From Alphaproteobacteria bacterium (GTDB lineage Bacteria; Pseudomonadota; Alphaproteobacteria; RF32; CAG-239), in assembly GCA_017479785.1 (NCBI GenBank), contig JAFVBT010000041.1, positions 1-10,636 of the forward strand: a stretch of DNA of 10,636 nucleotides, given 5' to 3'. Position numbers and translations under genes: made by a program. Below the pieces are notes generated by a model. It did no database searches. It worked only from the letters and a program-made list of their open reading frames with translations, and was not told the origin of the DNA. Below are positions 8,131 through 10,636 of this stretch, piece by piece (position 1 is the first letter of the stretch; the number at the start of each line of letters is the position of its first letter).

Positions 8131-10241
8131 TAATTCACTTTACCCAATGCGCGCGCCAGAATATAATAAACCTTACCGATGTCGGAGCCGGAAATCAGGG
8201 CAAGCAGTGTGCTGGAACGTTCATTTTCCCGCGCAACGGCAATTAAACTGTTAAAGTCTTCCAAATACTTGTCAACAATCAGGCGAAAATCGGTTTTTTT
8301 CTCATAATCTTCACGCAGGGCCAGAATTTCTTTTTTTGACATATTCTTAGCTAAAAACCGTGTAAATACCGCATGATCGCCGTCATAATATTTTTTCCAA
8401 AGTTCATCTTCTTTGCCTGACTTATTGAAAATTGAATTAATGTCAATGGCAAGAGTTTCCAATTCCTGTATAATTTCTGCGGAAGTTTTCATAAATTTAT
8501 CCATATTGACTTCTTTAAACTTTTGACTGTAGTCAAGCATTTGTTTCTGCGTTTTGGTATATTGATCCTGCATAACGGCAAGCTGCTTGTTAACTTCGTC
8601 ATTGAAGCCCGATATTTTGCCTTCGTAAGAATTGAGAACAACCCCCATTTCTTTGCCGGCAGAAGATAAAGTTTTGTTCAGTGCGGCTATTTTGCCGGCA
8701 ATACCTTCCAATCCGGCCAAAGCTTTATTCATATAACCGTCTTGCGTTAGCAATATTTCGGCATTAGCTTTGCTTTGGGCAGCCAAATTATCCGAACTTT
8801 GCGTCAGCTTGGCAATATTGCCGGCAAACGAGGTGTTGACACTGTTGAAATTATCCAAAATACCGGTTGTTTTTTCGTGTAAAGAGTTGATATTGTGCTG
8901 CAAGCCGTCTTCAATTTGCTTTAAATTCTGCCCGACCTCGGCAAATATACGGGAGAATTGAGAGTTTTGATTTTGCGTTTTTTCATAAAATTCGCGCAAA
9001 TGTTTCATTTCTTCACCCAAATTGCTGACGGTCATATTGATGTTGTTTACCATTTGCAGACTTTCGGTTTCAAGTAATTTGCGTTTACCGGAAATATCGT
9101 TACCCAAAACGGAAAAAGCTTCGGTAACTTGTGCCGTTGCTTCGCGCATATTTTTGATTTGCGATTGAATATTGGCTTCCAGCGTTCCGGAACGTGCAAC
9201 CATTGCTTCAACTTCCAAACTGATTAATTTCCCGTATTCACCGAGTTTGTTATCAAGATAAGCCGAGTTTTTATCAATAAGTGCCGATTGCGTTTCCACA
9301 ACTTGTTTTTGTTCGGTAATGCTGCTTTCAATGTGTGAAATTCCGGAATCTAACCGGCGGAACAACTCTTCGCAGTTTTCAGATGTACGCAGAAAAGCCT
9401 TTTGCAAATTTTCGCCTTTTTCCGCCCATGTCTCTATAATGCGCCCGATAGCCAATTTGCTGCTTTCCGAATATTGATTAAGCTGATCTTGCGCGTGTGC
9501 AATGTTTTCGTTATTGACATCAACAACTTCTTTCACGCGCTCGGCAGCCGTGACCATTTGATTAACCATCGGTGTTAACAGGTTAACCAATTTTTCGCTG
9601 TCGTCTTTCATTTGCATGGTGTTGACACGAAAATCAGCGGTGGCAGAAGTTGCTTTTTCTGTTACAAAGCTGAAATTATCAATCAGTTTTTTAATCTCTG
9701 CATTGAGTTCGGACATTGTCTGTGAAGAATATTTATCCAAAGCGGCTGCCAACTGTTGAAGTTCTTGTACACGTTCGGTTAAATCGCGTTTAATAACATC
9801 GCTTTGCGCGCAAACATCGCGAGTAACGTCTTTGAGATCGGCAACCTGAGATTTTATGGCATCAGCAATCATTTTAGTGGCTTCGCTGCCGTTTGAATCG
9901 GGGAAAATAACCTGATTAAGTGAGTTGCGGAGCATTTGTGTTTCGTTTTTAAAATTAGCGCCGCGGTCAATATAGGCCATAATCACCCAAACAATTGCAA
10001 GCGGCAAGGTAATTCCGGCCATAAAACCGCTAAACTCGTTCGGCAACATGGAAAAGAGATTGCTCCAACCGAAAAAACTGGTAATATAAACAGCAACAAT
10101 GGCAAACCACATTACACTGAAAACAATAATGAACCGGTGTAAACCGTTTGCAAACCAACCTTCGTTTTCCTCGTCATTTTGCGAAGATATAAAATTATTC
10201 ATCACATCTTTTTTTGATTGTTTCATGCTTTTTGCCGCCAT
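8130..10241 (-). CDS. Membrane-anchored long coiled-coil protein, two N-terminal TM helices
   Basis: A 703-residue protein of unknown function. Residues 1-36 are polar with Lys near the start. Two hydrophobic helices follow at about 37-58 and 70-91, separated by a short Trp/Phe/Pro loop and followed by D-R-G-A-N-F-K, predicting both termini in the cytoplasm. Residues about 100-605 are almost entirely Q/N/E/K/L/I/V/A-rich heptad-like helix, with only one Pro after the first 15 residues. The last ~90 residues (612-703) form a separate helical domain with W-K-K-Y-Y-D-G-D, D-F-R-L-I-V-D-K-Y-L and S-D-I-G-K-V-Y-Y-I-L-A-R-A-L-G. There is no HAMP or chemoreceptor signalling tip, so it is not a chemoreceptor. 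The layout resembles the Caulobacter polarity protein TipN, but that is an architectural comparison only. The ATG at 10241 is chosen for a GGAG 7 nt upstream; an in-frame ATG at 10421 would add 60 AT-rich, non-protein-like codons. It is the first gene of the operon. Confidence 0.88.
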   Translation of the reverse strand: MAAKSMKQSKKDVMNNFISSQNDEENEGWFANGLHRFIIVFSVMWFAIVAVYITSFFGWSNLFSMLPNEFSGFMAGITLPLAIVWVIMAYIDRGANFKNETQMLRNSLNQVIFPDSNGSEATKMIADAIKSQVADLKDVTRDVCAQSDVIKRDLTERVQELQQLAAALDKYSSQTMSELNAEIKKLIDNFSFVTEKATSATADFRVNTMQMKDDSEKLVNLLTPMVNQMVTAAERVKEVVDVNNENIAHAQDQLNQYSESSKLAIGRIIETWAEKGENLQKAFLRTSENCEELFRRLDSGISHIESSITEQKQVVETQSALIDKNSAYLDNKLGEYGKLISLEVEAMVARSGTLEANIQSQIKNMREATAQVTEAFSVLGNDISGKRKLLETESLQMVNNINMTVSNLGEEMKHLREFYEKTQNQNSQFSRIFAEVGQNLKQIEDGLQHNINSLHEKTTGILDNFNSVNTSFAGNIAKLTQSSDNLAAQSKANAEILLTQDGYMNKALAGLEGIAGKIAALNKTLSSAGKEMGVVLNSYEGKISGFNDEVNKQLAVMQDQYTKTQKQMLDYSQKFKEVNMDKFMKTSAEIIQELETLAIDINSIFNKSGKEDELWKKYYDGDHAVFTRFLAKNMSKKEILALREDYEKKTDFRLIVDKYLEDFNSLIAVARENERSSTLLALISGSDIGKVYYILARALGKVN

Positions 10242-10248
10242 GGAGCAT

Positions 10249-10252
10249 CTCC
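10249..10252 (-). promoter_or_regulatory. Ribosome binding site of the coiled-coil gene
   Basis: GGAG (within CGGAG) on the minus strand, 7 nt before the ATG at 10241. It is the reason for preferring this start over the longer in-frame option at 10421. Confidence 0.75.
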
Positions 10253-10280
10253 GAATTAAAAATTTCACCTGATTACAAGC

Positions 10281-10310
10281 ATAATAAACCGCAAATAGTA
10301 AATATTTTAC
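10281..10310 (-). promoter_or_regulatory. Weak candidate sigma-70-type promoter for the operon
   Basis: On the minus strand a TATTAT hexamer (10281-10286) resembles a -10 box. The best -35 candidate, about 18 nt further upstream (GTAAAA at 10305-10310), matches the consensus poorly. If real, the transcript would start near 10274 and give a leader of about 30 nt. The region is so AT-rich that a chance match is likely. Confidence 0.22.
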
Positions 10311-10392
10311 ATAAATTTTGCATAAAATAAAAAAAATAGATTGATTTTTAAAAAGTTCTATGTATTTTGTAATTGTTGCAAGAAACGTTGCT

Positions 10393-10444
10393 GTTGTAGC
10401 TTTAGTTTTAGAGCACGTCATTGGTAGCTGCTAAGCAAAAACAA
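10393..10444. repeat. Direct repeat, copy 1 (at least 52 bp)
   Basis: Identical over 52 bases to 10585-10636 and offset by exactly 192 bp. It begins with GTTGTAGC and ends CAAAAACAA. The match breaks abruptly on the left, where the AT-rich operon leader begins, apart from a shared TGC one base further out. An internal GCTT(T)AG...CTAAGC pairing is possible. Copy 2 is cut by the window edge, so the true length is unknown. Confidence 0.93.
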
Positions 10445-10463
10445 CAAAGTATTGTTGTTTTTG
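10436..10463. repeat. 12-bp perfect inverted repeat with 4-nt loop
   Basis: The left arm CAAAAACAACAA (10436-10447), loop AGTA and right arm TTGTTGTTTTTG (10452-10463) pair perfectly. The left arm overlaps the end of repeat copy 1. The arms are A/T-rich. On the plus strand the right arm ends in a T-run, which loosely resembles an intrinsic terminator, but no gene enters from the left to be terminated. Confidence 0.85.
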
Positions 10464-10548
10464 TCTGCAAAGCCCGAAGGCGTCCGGCAAGCAAGGGAAA
10501 TGAAATTCCCGCAGCGCGCCGCAGACGACGAGGCGGGGTCGGACCCCG
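10463..10548. other. GC-rich structured segment between the repeat copies
   Basis: About two-thirds G+C by hand count, against a very AT-rich leader on its left. It holds nested inverted repeats: GTCTGC (10463-10468) with GCAGAC (10521-10526), GGCG (10479-10482) with CGCC (10517-10520), GGGAA (10495-10499) with TTCCC (10506-10510), and a separate hairpin CGGGGT/ACCCCG (10534-10539 and 10543-10548) with a 3-nt loop. This may be a structured RNA or a palindromic intergenic repeat. It matches no tRNA, rRNA or CRISPR pattern that I can recognise. Confidence 0.6.
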
Positions 10549-10584
10549 TCATTACCATAAAGGAGTCCGAGTATAGATTATGCC

Positions 10585-10636
10585 GTTGTAGCTTTAGTTT
10601 TAGAGCACGTCATTGGTAGCTGCTAAGCAAAAACAA
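10585..10636. repeat. Direct repeat, copy 2, truncated by window edge
   Basis: 52 bases identical to copy 1 and running to the last base of the window. It is preceded by TGCC where copy 1 has TGCT. If the element is tandem, the hairpin and GC-rich segment should follow immediately outside the window. Confidence 0.93.

Larger units (their letters stand above)
10242..10392 (-). other. AT-rich leader of the four-gene operon
   Basis: About 150 nt of strongly A+T-rich sequence between the coiled-coil gene and the repeat element. It includes A and T runs around 10320-10355. It is open in the frame of the downstream gene but its translation is hydrophobic and low-complexity, so I read it as untranslated leader and promoter region. 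No tRNA, riboswitch or clear operator was seen. Confidence 0.55.

Noticed and set aside
8410..9945. Methyl-accepting chemotaxis protein
   Set aside because: The long helical region is chemoreceptor-like in composition, but there is no HAMP domain, no conserved signalling-tip sequence and no periplasmic ligand domain.
10242..10421. 60-residue N-terminal extension of the coiled-coil protein from the ATG at 10421
   Set aside because: The added residues come from AT-rich leader plus repeat sequence. A good ribosome binding site sits before the ATG at 10241, and a polar N-terminus followed by two TM helices makes a sensible protein from there.
10463..10548. tRNA or other standard RNA gene in the GC-rich segment
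   Set aside because: There is no T-loop consensus, no acceptor-stem pairing of the right length and no CCA-adjacent end. The inverted repeats do not form a cloverleaf.
10393..10636. CRISPR array
   Set aside because: GTTGTAGC at the start of the repeat recalls some type II-C repeats, but the repeat is at least 52 bp, the interval is 140 bp, there are only two copies, and no cas gene is present.

Overview
The window looks like a moderately AT-rich alphaproteobacterial chromosome segment. The organism call is inference. It rests on a dusB (nifR3-type) gene next to trkA, which in many Alphaproteobacteria sit at the two ends of the ntrBC/ntrYX region, and on a membrane-anchored coiled-coil protein of a kind I associate with this class. 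A large surface autotransporter would fit a host-associated, possibly gut, member, but nothing here proves a habitat.

Left half (2-5176, + strand): one very long gene for a type V autotransporter. Its frame is open to the left edge, so the true start lies outside the window. The visible order is a short Cys-containing segment, a Gly-rich hydrophobic helix, a His/Asp-rich linker, a passenger of about 1,300 residues built from degenerate N-x-G-x-I beta-helix rungs with a regular 144-nt repeat block, and a C-terminal outer-membrane beta-barrel ending in Phe.

Right half (10241-5179, - strand): four genes packed head to tail, in order: a two-TM plus long coiled-coil protein, dusB (tRNA-dihydrouridine synthase), trkA (RCK protein of K+ uptake) and a cytoplasmic SGNH hydrolase. 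The junctions are TAATG (1-nt overlap), ATGA (4-nt overlap) and a 10-nt gap whose ribosome binding site overlaps the preceding stop, so this is almost certainly one translationally coupled operon. It converges on the autotransporter with only 2 nt between the stop codons and no visible terminator.

Right edge (10242-10636): no convincing gene. It holds a very AT-rich leader with a weak promoter candidate. Beyond it are two identical copies of a sequence of at least 52 bp, spaced exactly 192 bp apart, the second cut by the window edge. Between them are a 12-bp perfect hairpin and a GC-rich segment full of inverted repeats. This structured repeat unit is the least explained part of the window.
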